A DNA stretch of 63,813 nt from Nostoc sp. UCD121 (GCF_014222285.1 NZ_JACKZS010000018.1:1-63813); one strand, 5' to 3'; shown: positions 46,108 to 54,630, counted from the first letter of the stretch. The notes: generated by a model from the letters alone, not told the origin. Numbers and translations are program-made.

Positions 46108-46772
46108 TTACTACCCGCAAATCGTTATCTAAAAAGAAGCGATCGCTAGAAATTTTAGCTCGTCTGAAGCGTCTTTATCCAGATGCTACTTGCTCTTTGA
46201 ACTACTCAACGCCAGTACAATTGTTGGTGGCAACGATTCTCTCTGCTCAGTGTACTGATGAGCGAGTGAATAAGGTGACACCAGCTTTATTTGGTAAGTT
46301 TCCTGATGCTGAGAGTTTAGCGATCGCTGACTTAGTAGAATTAGAAAGCTTGGTGCGTTCTACAGGGTTTTATCACAATAAAGCTAAAAACATTCAAGCC
46401 GCTTGTCGGATGATTGTTACTGAGTTTGACTCTGTTGTCCCCAACCAAATGGAACAGTTGTTAAAGCTTCCTGGGGTGGCGCGGAAGACAGCAAATGTAG
46501 TTCTGGCTCATGCTTATGGCATTAATGCTGGGGTGACGGTAGATACTCACGTCAAGCGCCTCAGCGGACGTTTGGGTTTAACTGAACATACAGACCCCGT
46601 TCGGATTGAGCAAGATTTAATGGGTTTATTGCCGCAACCTGATTGGGAAAATTGGTCAATTCGGCTGATTTATCACGGTCGTGCTATTTGTAAAGCCCGC
46701 TCTCCAGTTTGTGTTGCGTGTGAGCTTGCTGATTTATGCCCTGTAGCGAATAAGCCAGTGGTTATAGGGTAA
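46104..46772 (+). CDS. nth: Endonuclease III (DNA glycosylase/AP lyase)
   Basis: The GTG at 46104 overlaps the rseP stop (GTGA) and aligns with the family's start; a GTG at 46083 is possible. The product is 222 residues. The helix-hairpin-helix is LPGVARKTANVVLAHAYG with the catalytic Lys in that loop region and Asp in VDTHVKRLSGRLG. The C-terminal 4Fe-4S ligand set is C-x6-C-x2-C-x5-C (CKARSPVCVACELADLC). It removes oxidised pyrimidines from DNA. No clear ribosome-binding site is seen, so coupling to rseP is likely. Confidence 0.95.
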   Translation: MITTRKSLSKKKRSLEILARLKRLYPDATCSLNYSTPVQLLVATILSAQCTDERVNKVTPALFGKFPDAESLAIADLVELESLVRSTGFYHNKAKNIQAACRMIVTEFDSVVPNQMEQLLKLPGVARKTANVVLAHAYGINAGVTVDTHVKRLSGRLGLTEHTDPVRIEQDLMGLLPQPDWENWSIRLIYHGRAICKARSPVCVACELADLCPVANKPVVIG

Positions 46773-46847
46773 GCGACACAAGTAACCCCAGAATTGATGG
46801 AGAGACTGTAGAATGGAGAACGGTGTCTTTAAATAAGTTAGAGAATA

Positions 46848-47150
46848 ATGGCTAAAAAGAGCATGATTGAGCGCGAGAAAAAGCGCACCAGGTTGATAGA
46901 AAAGTATGCTGACAAGCGGGAAGCCCTTTTGGATGAGTTCAGAAGCGCAGCATCTCCTTTGGATAAGCTAGAAATCCACCGGAAGATTCAACAGCTACCC
47001 CGGAATAGTGCGCCCACCCGCCACCGCAATCGTTGCTGGTTGACTGGTCGTTCTAGAGGAGTTTACCGCGATTTCGGACTCTCTCGGAACGTGCTACGAG
47101 AATGGGCGCATGAAGGTCTTTTGCCTGGAGTTGTTAAGTCTAGCTGGTAG
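46848..47150 (+). CDS. rpsN: 30S ribosomal protein S14
   Basis: A 100-residue bacterial S14 that begins [20 protein letters not shown] and contains the conserved C-terminal block [21 protein letters not shown] with [18 protein letters not shown]. It lacks the paired zinc cysteines of the short type (only one Cys), so it is the long, zinc-free form. It assembles into the head of the small subunit near helix 31-43. It stands alone here rather than in the large ribosomal operon, as in other cyanobacteria. A repeat array begins just after its stop. Confidence 0.98.
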   Translation: MAKKSMIEREKKRTRLIEKYADKREALLDEFRSAASPLDKLEIHRKIQQLPRNSAPTRHRNRCWLTGRSRGVYRDFGLSRNVLREWAHEGLLPGVVKSSW

Positions 47151-47155
47151 TTAAG

Positions 47156-47224
47156 AGTCATTAGTCATTAGTCATTAGTCATTGGTAAAGAACAAATGAC
47201 AAAGGACAAATGACAAATGACAAA
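47156..47224. repeat. Complementary heptamer arrays after rpsN
   Basis: Four copies of GTCATTA (47157-47183) precede AATGACA/AAGGACA units (47192-47222). The copies can pair. The array lies between convergent genes and may act as a two-way transcription stop. Confidence 0.9.
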
Positions 47225-47227
47225 ATA

Positions 47228-47557
47228 TTATTGACCACAACACTTATCAATTCCCAGACTTTCTAAGAGTAGATCGCTGACGGCGTTGGCGATCGCAAAC
47301 TCTCCGTAGAAGCTATTAGAAAAATCATAGGACTGCATCTCTGTGACAATGGCAATTACCAGAGAACCAAGGTCGTTTTCTCCTTCCATCCGTTGACGCA
47401 CAAAAATCTGTGCGGCTCGTTGGGCAATATTTTGGTTTACTGCTTCGGGGATAAATTCTGTATCTAGCCACCGTTGTAAACGCTCTTTTAACCATTCACC
47501 TTCGAGCAGTGGGTTTTCGGGTGGTGGTAGGGTGATGGGTGGAATTGGTTGAGTCAT
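47228..47557 (-). CDS. Conserved cyanobacterial hypothetical protein
   Basis: 110 residues from an ATG at 47557 (MTQPIPPITLPPPENPLL); the upstream extension to 47629 is made of repeat-like GGACGCGGAGGG sequence, so I drop it. A Pro-rich start is followed by a helical domain (WLKERLQRWLDTEFIPE, AQRAAQIFVRQRMEG, LGSLVIAIVTEMQSYDFS, EFAIANAVSDLLLESLG) and a C-terminal CC pair (KCCGQ). I do not recognise a function. It lies back to back with aat. Confidence 0.72.
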   Translation of the reverse strand: MTQPIPPITLPPPENPLLEGEWLKERLQRWLDTEFIPEAVNQNIAQRAAQIFVRQRMEGENDLGSLVIAIVTEMQSYDFSNSFYGEFAIANAVSDLLLESLGIDKCCGQ

Positions 47558-47662
47558 CTTTTTTATTTTAAACGCAGAGGGACGCGGAGGGAAACGCAGA
47601 GGAACGCTGAGGATGATTGATAGGATCAAATGGCGTTTCTCTAGTGTTTTTTATATTTATTT

Positions 47663-48238
47663 ATGCAATATGATATCGCCGCTATTGTTGAGGGCTATGC
47701 ACAAGGCTATTTTCTCATGGCTGATGAGCGCGATCGCCTAAGTTGGTACGGAAGTCGCGATCGGACTTTTATTCCTTTAGATGAACGGTTTCGTTATCCT
47801 AAGTCTTTACAGCGTGTTCTGAATCAAGAACGGTTTACTGTGGCGATTAATCGGGACTTCCAAGCTGTGGTGGCTGGGTGTGCTGATAGAGAGACAACTT
47901 GGATTTCACCGGAATTGGAAAAGATTTACTGGCTACTTTACCAAAGTGGTTATGCTTTTAGTTTTGAAACTTGGCAGGGTGACGAATTAGCTGGGGGAAT
48001 TTTAGGGATTGTGATTGGCGGTGCTTTTATTGGCGAGTCGATGTTTTACCGCATTCCTGAAGGCTCTAAGGTAGCGATGGTTAAATTGGTGGAAAGATTG
48101 CGTCAGAGAAAATTTGTATTTTTTGATGCCCAAATGATGAATCCTCATTTGGAGAGGTTTGGGGCTTATCGGGTTGAGGATGAAGAGTATCAAATGCTAC
48201 TTCAGCAAGCGTTGCAATGTCGCTGTGCTTTGATGTAA
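47663..48238 (+). CDS. aat: Leucyl/phenylalanyl-tRNA--protein transferase
   Basis: 191 residues, close to the short cyanobacterial form of Aat, which adds Leu or Phe to N-terminal Arg or Lys for ClpAP degradation. It begins [21 protein letters not shown], and shows the family blocks [53 protein letters not shown] and [11 protein letters not shown], then [19 protein letters not shown]. It has the expected Aat fold and no obvious damage. Likely monocistronic. Confidence 0.93.
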   Translation: MQYDIAAIVEGYAQGYFLMADERDRLSWYGSRDRTFIPLDERFRYPKSLQRVLNQERFTVAINRDFQAVVAGCADRETTWISPELEKIYWLLYQSGYAFSFETWQGDELAGGILGIVIGGAFIGESMFYRIPEGSKVAMVKLVERLRQRKFVFFDAQMMNPHLERFGAYRVEDEEYQMLLQQALQCRCALM

Positions 48239-48412
48239 AGACTGACAGATTTTTTAACACAGCTTTTCTCTGTTGTGTAGGGGAATTTATCATATAAAAA
48301 ATAGCTATACAGAAAAAATAAAGTTATTTAAGCTAGTCATATCTAAATTCGGAAATTACCCTGAAGTTTCTTAAGCTACCTTAAACATAATAATCGGAAA
48401 ACTAGCCTTGCT

Positions 48413-48520
48413 ATGAATCTTGTAATCTCAGACGAAATTCTACAAGCAGATCAGCTTACCCCAAGTGAGTTTTGTCAAGAAATTGCGCTGTATCTTTACG
48501 GGGAATTCTGTCCCACATAA
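48413..48520 (+). pseudogene. Truncated UPF0175-family gene (5' part)
   Basis: The frame MNLVISDEILQADQLTPSEF continues CQEIALYLYGEFC and stops at 48518. The first 30 residues look like the start of UPF0175 proteins (candidate antitoxins). Coding similarity stops near 48503, where it meets the truncated Uma2 gene read from the other strand. A deletion seems to have joined the two remnants. Confidence 0.5.
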
Positions 48521-48791
48521 ACACAGAAATGTCAGGCACAATTGAGCGATGCCTACGGCGGGCTACGCCTACGCCAAATGTACAGCGAAGCTCACAGAAA
48601 GCCCGTGCAATTTTTTTGGGTTTTACGACCAAGTTAATTGCAGGTGCTAACTCGGTCTGAATTGCGCTGTGTTCTCCTTGCGGCATCGGTTTTTGAATGA
48701 TACGCCCATCAATGTATTCACTGGCAGGTTCTGTTTCTGGCAGATCCAGAAATTCACTTAAAGTCAGGGGTTTAGGAGGGGTTTGTAGCAT
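48456..48791 (-). pseudogene. Truncated Uma2-family gene
   Basis: The N-terminal half of a Uma2 (PD-(D/E)XK-like) protein: LQTPPKPLTLSEFLDLPETEPA, SEYIDGRIIQKPMPQGEHSAI and IVPDISVFMWDRIPR, in which E and D motifs of the fold are present. Usual Uma2 proteins have about 190 residues; this one stops at about 110. Two lesions are visible. About 10 codons (GVGVARRRHR) between CTF and SIVPDIS come from a palindromic repeat (about 48545-48575). Beyond PRKD the sequence changes to unrelated DNA shared with the UPF0175 remnant. Confidence 0.7.
48545..48576. repeat. Palindromic repeat inserted in the Uma2 remnant
   Basis: ATGCCTACGGCGGGCTACGC followed by CTACGCC, a GCCTACGGC/GGCGTAGCC palindrome also seen in fragments near 1040 and 51975. 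It adds codons for GVGVARRRHR in the Uma2 frame. Confidence 0.7.
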
Positions 48792-48913
48792 TTAAGGTTT
48801 CCTTACGAGAGGTAAGTTGTACTACTGCTTTGCTATTTGTTCTACAAATGGATCAAGAATTATAAAGTGTTGATCGAAATTATTGGAGATAAGCGATCGC
48901 ACTCACAAATCCC

Positions 48914-49723
48914 TTACACTCTTTCTTCAGTAACTAATGTCAGACTAACCCATTCGCCTTTGTCGTTATAGCTGCGAATCATCCTCTGGCGCAGATTTGA
49001 CTGGATTAACCAACCCGCTTCCAAAAATAAGGGTTGACGTAATTGCACCTTGAGGGGAGAAGTTGCAGAAGCGCCATCAGGTAACAATAATACTTGTACC
49101 TGTTTTTCTGGATCTTGGTCAAAGAGAACGATGGAACCTTTGACAGTAGCAGTTGAGGTAATTGTGCGATTGCCAAAAGAAATACTTTGAATTAATCGCC
49201 CAGCATCATCAAGTTGTATTTTCAAAGTTGTAGAGTAAGTATCAGGCGGACGCAAATCTCGATAGATTGTTACTGCTTGTCCTCGCCATTCTCCTAACAA
49301 GTCATGTATCTGCAAAGGGGGACGTTCTACTACTAGGGTTCCAGCTAGATGTTCTCGAATGAGAGTTAGTCCATTTAGATGACCATTTTTATCAAACAGT
49401 TGTACCAGACGTAAGCGGCGATTTTCATGAACAAAAGCGAGTTCTCCACCAAATTCGGAAAATGGCCCTAGCTGAATTAAACCTTCAGAAAAGGAACCAT
49501 TTTCAAAAAATAGCAGACCCCCTCCCACAGACCTAAATTCTCTGATTAGATCATCCTTTCCCGAACGGCTCAGAGTTAGGCGTACTTTCTGGTTATTGTT
49601 CAAACCTTCTAGGCAAAGACGGCTAGAAGTATCGTTCAAAAGCGTACCTTGGGGAGAAAAATTGGTAAATGAACCTTCCCATACACCGAGATTTTGCAGA
49701 AAACATTCCCATTGCGATTTCAT
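48914..49723 (-). CDS. DUF3598 lipocalin-like protein
   Basis: The ATG at 49723 (MKSQWECFLQNLGVWEGSFTN) is used; the frame can extend to 49750, but that part is ATGACAAA-type repeat. The 269-residue product has the DUF3598 pattern: an N-terminal WEGSFTNFSPQG beta domain and a second related domain (LLGEWRGQAVTIYRDL). The fold is an eight-stranded calycin barrel in known relatives; some related cyanobacterial proteins bind bilins or lipids. Function here is unknown. The gene stands alone between repeats. Confidence 0.85.
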   Translation of the reverse strand: MKSQWECFLQNLGVWEGSFTNFSPQGTLLNDTSSRLCLEGLNNNQKVRLTLSRSGKDDLIREFRSVGGGLLFFENGSFSEGLIQLGPFSEFGGELAFVHENRRLRLVQLFDKNGHLNGLTLIREHLAGTLVVERPPLQIHDLLGEWRGQAVTIYRDLRPPDTYSTTLKIQLDDAGRLIQSISFGNRTITSTATVKGSIVLFDQDPEKQVQVLLLPDGASATSPLKVQLRQPLFLEAGWLIQSNLRQRMIRSYNDKGEWVSLTLVTEERV

Positions 49724-49726
49724 AAA

Positions 49727-49902
49727 GATTTGTCCTTTGTCATTTGTCATTAGTCATTTGATTAGCCTTGTTAAGTTGATATATAGGATTAATTTCATAT
49801 TCGTTTAATCCCAAACTTCAGTTGTTCTTTTAAAATTTTGAACATTTGTAAGTTAAAAGGTCGAAGTTCCGAGTTCAAATGACAAAGGACAAATGACCAA
49901 TG
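49727..49902. repeat. Two heptamer repeat patches around the DUF3598 start
   Basis: GTCCTTTGTCATTTGTCATTAGTCATTT (49728-49759, given in short: GTCATTT/GTCATTA units) sits at the start of the DUF3598 gene, and AATGACA/AAGGACA units (49877-49902) lie just before the ftsX stop. The two patches are complementary and 115 bp apart. Confidence 0.75.
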
Positions 49903-49903
49903 A

Positions 49904-50806
49904 CTATCCTTTAGCAAAACTTCGGACTGCAAATAAGCTTCCCATTAATCCTACAGATGCACCGAAACTCAAGAGAATCAAGGGTAATAGTAAAACTTGG
50001 GCTGGAGTGAGTTGCACACCATTGCTGATAACTTGAATAAACTCAGGTTGATTGGCTAGCAATTTACCAAGAAACTGTTGAATCACAGAAATGAAACTCC
50101 AAGCGATCGCACCACCAACTAAACCAAAAGCAATTCCTTGTAAAATAAACGGCAGGTAAATCCAAGCTGAGGTTGCTCCAACCAGTTGCATAATTTCAAT
50201 TTCTTGCCGTCGCGCCATGACAATCAACCGAATTGTGGTTGTAGTCACTGCGATCGCTGTTAGGGTCAGAATAATTGTAATTGTTAAAGTAATCCAGTTC
50301 AGACCCCGGTGCAACTGGGCAATACGTTTAACTGCTTCATCGATATACTCCACCGTCTCAACTCCTGGTAACTTAGCCAGTTGTGTTGCTAAAGTTGGTA
50401 CAACTTGAGAATTACGTGCTTTCACCTTCATCTCGTCAACTAAAGGATTCTCACCAAGCTGCTGCGTAGCACCCTCAATATCAGAAATTCTCATTTCCTT
50501 AACTAACTTAGTCCAAGCTTGCTTTTTGGTAATGGTTTGCATCGCTGCAACCTCTGGCATTTTTGCGATCAGTGGCTCAATATTTTCGGCTCGTGCATCC
50601 GGTTCAAGATAAACTGACACTTCTAGCTGACTACCGAACTGATAGAGTAGTTTTTCGACTTGCCAAGAGGTTTGCAAACTCAAACCAAATAAAAACAGTA
50701 ACACTGTCACAGTACTTACAGCTGCCCAATTCATCCAACCTCCCCGCAGCAAACCGAGGAAAGTTTCTTTAAGCAGATAGTCTAGTTTCGTAAAAGATTT
50801 AAACAC
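49904..50806 (-). CDS. ftsX: Cell division protein FtsX (ABC permease)
   Basis: 300 residues with four membrane segments: one near residues 22-45 (MNWAAVSTVTVLLFLFGLSLQ), then a large periplasmic domain (about 46-175; LEVSVYLEPDARAENIEPLI) and three C-terminal helices (ITLTITIILTLTAIAVTTTTI, WIYLPFILQGIAFGLVGGAIA, LTPAQVLLLPLILLSFGAS). With FtsE it regulates peptidoglycan hydrolases at the division site. No ftsE is found in the window, so the pair is split. Its frame is intact. Confidence 0.9.
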   Translation of the reverse strand: MFKSFTKLDYLLKETFLGLLRGGWMNWAAVSTVTVLLFLFGLSLQTSWQVEKLLYQFGSQLEVSVYLEPDARAENIEPLIAKMPEVAAMQTITKKQAWTKLVKEMRISDIEGATQQLGENPLVDEMKVKARNSQVVPTLATQLAKLPGVETVEYIDEAVKRIAQLHRGLNWITLTITIILTLTAIAVTTTTIRLIVMARRQEIEIMQLVGATSAWIYLPFILQGIAFGLVGGAIAWSFISVIQQFLGKLLANQPEFIQVISNGVQLTPAQVLLLPLILLSFGASVGLMGSLFAVRSFAKG

Positions 50807-50829
50807 ACATCACCCCAGTCAATAATTCG

Positions 50830-50890
50830 TAATTCATAGTTCCCAATTCCCCATTCCCAATTCCCAATTCCCCACCCCCTATTCCCCAAC
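50830..50890. repeat. CCCAATTCC-type repeats upstream of def and ftsX
   Basis: About six near-copies of CCCAATTC/CCCCATTC (50839-50888) fill the spacer between the divergent ftsX and def genes. Confidence 0.85.
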
Positions 50891-50939
50891 TTGATAGAAT
50901 GAAAATAGTAAGAATTTTCACCACTAGCCATTGAGACTC

Positions 50940-51503
50940 ATGCCTTCTGAAATTGCTGTAGAGAAAAAAAAGTTAAAAAATCCACCTTTGGAGCTTCATT
51001 ATTTAGGCGATCGCGTGCTGCGTCAAGCTGCAAAGCGGGTTTCTAAAGTCGATGACGAACTTCGCCGGATGGTGCGGGAAATGCTGCAAACTATGTACAG
51101 CAAAGATGGCATTGGTTTGGCTGCCCCTCAAGTGGGAATTCACAAACAACTAATCGTCATCGACCTGGAACCTGAGAACGCAGCTAATCCGCCTTTGGTC
51201 TTGATTAACCCCACCATTAAACAAGTCAGCCGCGACATCTCTGTTGCCGAAGAAGGATGCTTAAGCATTCCTAACGTATATCTAGACGTAAAGCGTCCTG
51301 AAGTCGTGGAGATAGCCTATAAAGACGAATATGGTCGTCCTCGGACATTAAAGGCTAATGCCCTTTTAGGACGCTGCATCCAGCACGAGATGGATCACCT
51401 CAACGGTGTGGTATTTGTAGACCGTGTAGAAAACTCCTTGACTTTAGCCCAGGAGCTATCTAAGAATGGCTTCTCGTATCAAGCGGTGAAACCAATAGCA
51501 TAG
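50940..51503 (+). CDS. def: Peptide deformylase
   Basis: 187 residues. The ATG at 50940 is chosen over the TTG at 50931. Motif 1 is GIGLAAPQVG, motif 2 EEGCLSIP with the metal-binding Cys, and motif 3 QHEMDHLNG with the HExxH-type zinc/iron site (H-E-x-x-H). It removes the formyl group from N-terminal Met. The N-terminal extension (SEIAVEKKKLKNPPLELHYLG) is as in other cyanobacteria. A small membrane protein gene follows by 10 bp. Confidence 0.95.
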   Translation: MPSEIAVEKKKLKNPPLELHYLGDRVLRQAAKRVSKVDDELRRMVREMLQTMYSKDGIGLAAPQVGIHKQLIVIDLEPENAANPPLVLINPTIKQVSRDISVAEEGCLSIPNVYLDVKRPEVVEIAYKDEYGRPRTLKANALLGRCIQHEMDHLNGVVFVDRVENSLTLAQELSKNGFSYQAVKPIA

Positions 51504-51513
51504 GGGGCTAGTA

Positions 51514-51717
51514 GTGTATTTAACTCCAAAAAGCGGTTTATTTCTGGGTGGTTCTTGTGTAAGTGCGATCGCAGCTGTTGGTTCGATTTTTGAACTCAGT
51601 TACGGACAACCAGATTTGGGTTTCCAAGTCACGGCGATTATCCTCGCATTGAGCATTCCACTCACCGGATTATTTTTCTTTGCCGCAGTGAAGGATGCAA
51701 GGGCTAACATGAAATAA
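51514..51717 (+). CDS. Small two-helix membrane protein
   Basis: 67 residues from GTG 51514; AGGGGG (51502-51507) provides a good ribosome-binding site. Two hydrophobic helices (FLGGSCVSAIAAVGSIFELSY and QVTAIILALSIPLTGLFFFAA) with a basic C-terminal tail (KDARANMK). It is likely co-transcribed with def. A clear terminator follows. It may be thylakoid-located (inference). I do not recognise a name. Confidence 0.75.
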   Translation: MYLTPKSGLFLGGSCVSAIAAVGSIFELSYGQPDLGFQVTAIILALSIPLTGLFFFAAVKDARANMK

Positions 51718-51732
51718 GCATCAGGTACATAA

Positions 51733-51781
51733 AAAAGGTAAAAGGATGAAGGAAAAGGCAAAATTCATTCTTTTACCTTTT
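51733..51781 (+). terminator. Terminator after the small membrane gene
   Basis: AAAAGGTAAAAGGATGAA (51733-51750) pairs with TTCATTCTTTTACCTTTT (51764-51781) with one mismatch; the right arm ends in T-rich sequence (TTTTATTTTT). It also suits the opposite strand. Confidence 0.85.
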
Positions 51782-52509
51782 ATTTTTACTCTGGATCTTC
51801 CACTGCCCCTAAAGCTTTCAGCGTTACTAACTACGCTGCGGTTAAACCTGTCACGCTGGTGACATTCATTCCTTTGTAGAATTTTGGCGATGTCTACGAC
51901 GGGTGGTTCCTGAGCGCAACCGTAAAGCCTGTGGCATAGGTACGCTTAGGCGCAGTCTTTCGTAGAGAGGGGTTACGCCTACGCAGTGTTTTTAGGCACT
52001 CACCTGTCAATACATCCCAAACTTTAATTGTCTCATCTTGGCTACCACAAATTAGGGTTTGACCATCGGGGCTGAAGGCAACTGATTTTGCCGAACCGTT
52101 ATATACAGTACAAGTAAATGGCTCACAAATAGCCTAATATCCCCAGTAGTAATTTTGTGATAAACCTGTAAAATCTGAATTTAGTCCTAATTTTACTAAT
52201 ATCCCAATTGTTAAATTAGTCAATGAATATGTTCAGCAGTGTTTAACAATTGGCAGAAGTCAAGCTATGCGTAATTTTCGAGATTGGGTAAAGAATAATT
52301 TATAAGAATGCAATCGCTATTAGGTAAAGTTGCCAAATTCAGGTTGAATCGGCACAAAGTTATTTTGTTTAATTTTAACTAATTTGATATCATGATTTGT
52401 GCAATAGCCAGATAAAAAGTGAATTTTTACTGTTTAACGACTAACTCGAAAATTGTAACTGTACAATAGAGCTTTTGTGCAAAAATTCAGCAAAGAGAAG
52501 CATCAGCGC
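51782..52509. other. Spacer with a WD40 remnant and relics
   Basis: 728 bp. It holds a WD40 remnant (51985-52106), palindromic repeat pieces (51960-51985), and a 46-codon frame without a start (about 52167-52304, NIPIVKLVNEYVQQCLTIGR) that ends in WVKNNL. I see no intact gene. Confidence 0.5.
51985..52106 (-). pseudogene. WD40-repeat protein remnant
   Basis: On the minus strand the frame reads AKSVAFSPDGQTLICGSQDE and TIKVWDVLTGECLKT, a single WD40 blade with its SPDG and VWD motifs. It has no start, and the next blade is cut by palindromic repeat DNA. Confidence 0.75.
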
Positions 52510-52611
52510 CTAATTATTTTCGTCAAGACTCTCAGTTTGTTGAAGACTTTTTATCATCTCTTGCCCTTGTTTCGTTAAAAGTAGATTGGCATAGGCTTGA
52601 CCAGCTTGCTG

Positions 52612-53400
52612 TTATCTTTGACCATTTTGCTTAACTACTACGTAGAAAATAGCAGGTAATGGATATTCACTACTGTAAATTGCTTCGATATTAACTCGGT
52701 TACGCTTACCAGCACCACATTGAGCAGGTGACACGAAGTTTTGTCTTTGGTATGGATAGAAAGTTTTACCCTCCGTGTTAATAATAGGTAAAGTCTTAAC
52801 TCTACACTGTGGTACTACATCTGAGATTGGGCCTACAAAGATTCCCCCAGGTTCTCTCATGATTTTTTGGAGTCCTTCACTAGTCGTATTAACATAGTTA
52901 ATATTTTTACCAAAATTTATAATTTCTAAACTTGTTCTAAACTCGTCAGTGCTTTGTAAATTACCACTACGTGTATAAAACTTAATTGGGATATCGGCGA
53001 GAGTGCCAGCCTGTCTCCAGTTGTCAATCTTACCACTGTAGATTTTACTTAATTGTTCTTTGGTCAAAGCATTGATCGCTAATTCGGGGTTAACGGCTAC
53101 TGCTAAACCACTTTTAAGAACTGGAATTGCTTTAAGAGTAAACTGCTTTCTTTTAGCTTTGTATCCCTCTTCAGAGGAAACATCACGAGATGATAGAGCA
53201 AAATCCAGTCCATCTTGTCCACCATCTATTAACTTCTCAATACCTATTCCAGAACCTTGTACCAAGTCCTTTCTTATTTTTATGTCAAATTTTAGGATAA
53301 GTATTTTTAATTTCTGATTCCAGCTTTGGATGGATAAAAGCCCAAGAAGTACTACCGCCGTATTTAAATGTTCCTTCAGGTACATTACGAACTTCTGCAA
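52612..53400 (-). CDS. Fragment 3: PstS-like substrate-binding domain
   Basis: 262 codons. The homologous part starts about 53287 (KIRKDLVQGSGIGIEKLIDG) and shows a type 2 periplasmic-binding fold (LSKIYSGKIDNWRQAG, FYTRSGNLQSTDEF). The same domain begins the large protein at 25430. It stops at 52612, in the middle of the last strand/helix. The first 35 codons are out-of-frame sequence of fragment 2. The domain would face the periplasm in the ancestral protein. Confidence 0.65.
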   Translation of the reverse strand: MQKFVMYLKEHLNTAVVLLGLLSIQSWNQKLKILILKFDIKIRKDLVQGSGIGIEKLIDGGQDGLDFALSSRDVSSEEGYKAKRKQFTLKAIPVLKSGLAVAVNPELAINALTKEQLSKIYSGKIDNWRQAGTLADIPIKFYTRSGNLQSTDEFRTSLEIINFGKNINYVNTTSEGLQKIMREPGGIFVGPISDVVPQCRVKTLPIINTEGKTFYPYQRQNFVSPAQCGAGKRNRVNIEAIYSSEYPLPAIFYVVVKQNGQR

Positions 53401-54250
53401 ACTGATTGGTAACTTCTATTGGCGTAGGTGGGATAGCTCGATCTTCAGATTTTATATCCGGTATAATAAATTTTACTATTCCAGCGCCAACAATAACTCC
53501 CATAGTCAACACTACTAAAGATTTAGGAGTTACATTTAACCTTCTTTTTTGAGAAGCTTCAATTAGGGCTGTATCTTCATCCCTAAGTCCTAAATTTTGC
53601 TGAAGACGTTTCAAATCGGCACGAGTATTTTCATTAACAGGAAATTTACCTTTAGTTACTTGGAAGAATACCTTTTGATATTCCTGTAAATTTTCTTTGT
53701 AGTCTTGATAAGGTTTTAAAACCTCAGTCTCTTTAGCGGTGGCTTCATCAGGTGTAAGTCCTAACTTTTTTTGTAGCTTAGTTAAAGCAGTATGACCAAT
53801 ATCAGAAATCTCACCGTCTCTTACCCAATAATCGACTTCTCGACGATATATGAGCTTGGGATCATCAATAGGTGCTTTAGCAAGGTTTATTTTATAGCCT
53901 TCTTTGATAGCATATATCTCCGGTTTCATTGCCGGAGTAGCTTCTTGTACTGCCTTAGTAGCATATTCATGTAATTCATCAACCGAAATCCAACCATCTT
54001 CATTCTTATCTGCTGCACCAGTCTTCAACCCCTCAACTATGTAGGTGGTGTAAGTTGAGGTATCTGCTCCTAGCTGTACAAAAGAAAATTGGGTTGAGGT
54101 ACTAGATGTCAGAACAGCACGCCCTTCTCCACCCAATTGGTTTCTGATATCAACAAAACCATCATTTTTCGCTGACATTCCCTCAGCAAATGCGCCACTA
54201 AAGCAACAATCGAGAATTACTACTTCGCGTTTGCAACGGCTATTGCTCAT
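53285..54250 (-). CDS. Fragment 2: caspase Cys half, linker and membrane helix
   Basis: 321 codons with an internal ATG start (54250). It holds the catalytic Cys motif (VVILDCCFSGAF), the second half of the caspase fold (AVLTSSTSTQFSF, YTTYIVEGLKTG), an EF-hand-like loop (DKNEDGWISVDELHEY) and a helical linker (about 140-235). A membrane helix near residues 245-263 and the start of the ligand domain follow (GTFKYGGSTSWAFIHP). It ends after KNTYPKI, beyond which the frame shifts. Confidence 0.7.
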   Translation of the reverse strand: MSNSRCKREVVILDCCFSGAFAEGMSAKNDGFVDIRNQLGGEGRAVLTSSTSTQFSFVQLGADTSTYTTYIVEGLKTGAADKNEDGWISVDELHEYATKAVQEATPAMKPEIYAIKEGYKINLAKAPIDDPKLIYRREVDYWVRDGEISDIGHTALTKLQKKLGLTPDEATAKETEVLKPYQDYKENLQEYQKVFFQVTKGKFPVNENTRADLKRLQQNLGLRDEDTALIEASQKRRLNVTPKSLVVLTMGVIVGAGIVKFIIPDIKSEDRAIPPTPIEVTNQFAEVRNVPEGTFKYGGSTSWAFIHPKLESEIKNTYPKI

Positions 54251-54603
54251 AACCCTATTACAGAGTCAGCTGATACTGTTGTCGCCTTAACTAGCTCTCC
54301 TTTGTCACTTTTTTTAGTATTGCAAGCAGCAAAGTAAAGGTTGCCCTTCTCATCTTTAATTCCATGTCCAGAGAAAAATAGCAGCACGAGGTCATCTCTT
54401 TGACGATCGCTAAATAGCCTCTCGATCGCTTCCTCCATCTCATGCCGTTGAGGGTTCAGCAGCACTTTGACATCATTAAAACCGCCAATCTCTGGGTTCT
54501 CTAAAACTCGCTGTATTGCCTCGACATCTTTTGTCGCTGCTGGCAATGGAGTAAGACCAGGTTCATACTCACTGACTCCGATTAGCAGCGCTACTTTTGC
54601 CAT
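54247..54603 (-). CDS. Fragment 1: caspase-like (orthocaspase) N-terminal half
   Basis: 118 codons from a real ATG, 27 bp after the EACC1 gene. It has the start of a caspase p20 domain (ALLIGVSEYEPGLTPLPAA) and the catalytic His in FSGHGIKDEKGNLYF. The frame stops at 54247 four residues after ADSV, where homologues continue toward the catalytic Cys. Alone it could not be an active protease. Whether a frameshifting ribosome could join it to fragment 2 is not known; no slippery heptamer is evident. Confidence 0.7.
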   Translation of the reverse strand: MAKVALLIGVSEYEPGLTPLPAATKDVEAIQRVLENPEIGGFNDVKVLLNPQRHEMEEAIERLFSDRQRDDLVLLFFSGHGIKDEKGNLYFAACNTKKSDKGELVKATTVSADSVIGL

Positions 54604-54630
54604 CTCGTTATTCTTCCTTGCTAATGGAAT

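Larger units (their letters stand above)
52510..54603 (-). pseudogene. Caspase-like protein with PstS-like domain, two frameshifts and a stop
   Basis: The full ancestral gene runs from MAKVALLIGVSEYEPGLTPLP (54603) to about 52510. Part 1 (54603-54247) has the catalytic His (LFFSGHGIKDE). A single-base loss near 54250 shifts to part 2, which has the Cys (VVILDCCFSGAFAEG), a helical linker and a membrane helix (SLVVLTMGVIVGAGIVKFII). Near 53287 a second shift leads to part 3, a PstS-like ligand domain (LSKIYSGKIDNWRQAG). A TAA (52612-52614) then interrupts QNGQR-stop-QQAGQAYANLLLTKQG, which runs on to 52510. Three independent lesions favour a pseudogene. The pieces are also listed separately. 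Confidence 0.8.

Noticed and set aside
54240..54260. Programmed frameshift joining the two caspase halves
   Set aside because: No slippery heptamer is present, and a second shift (near 53287) and a nonsense codon (52612) in the same gene make decay more likely.
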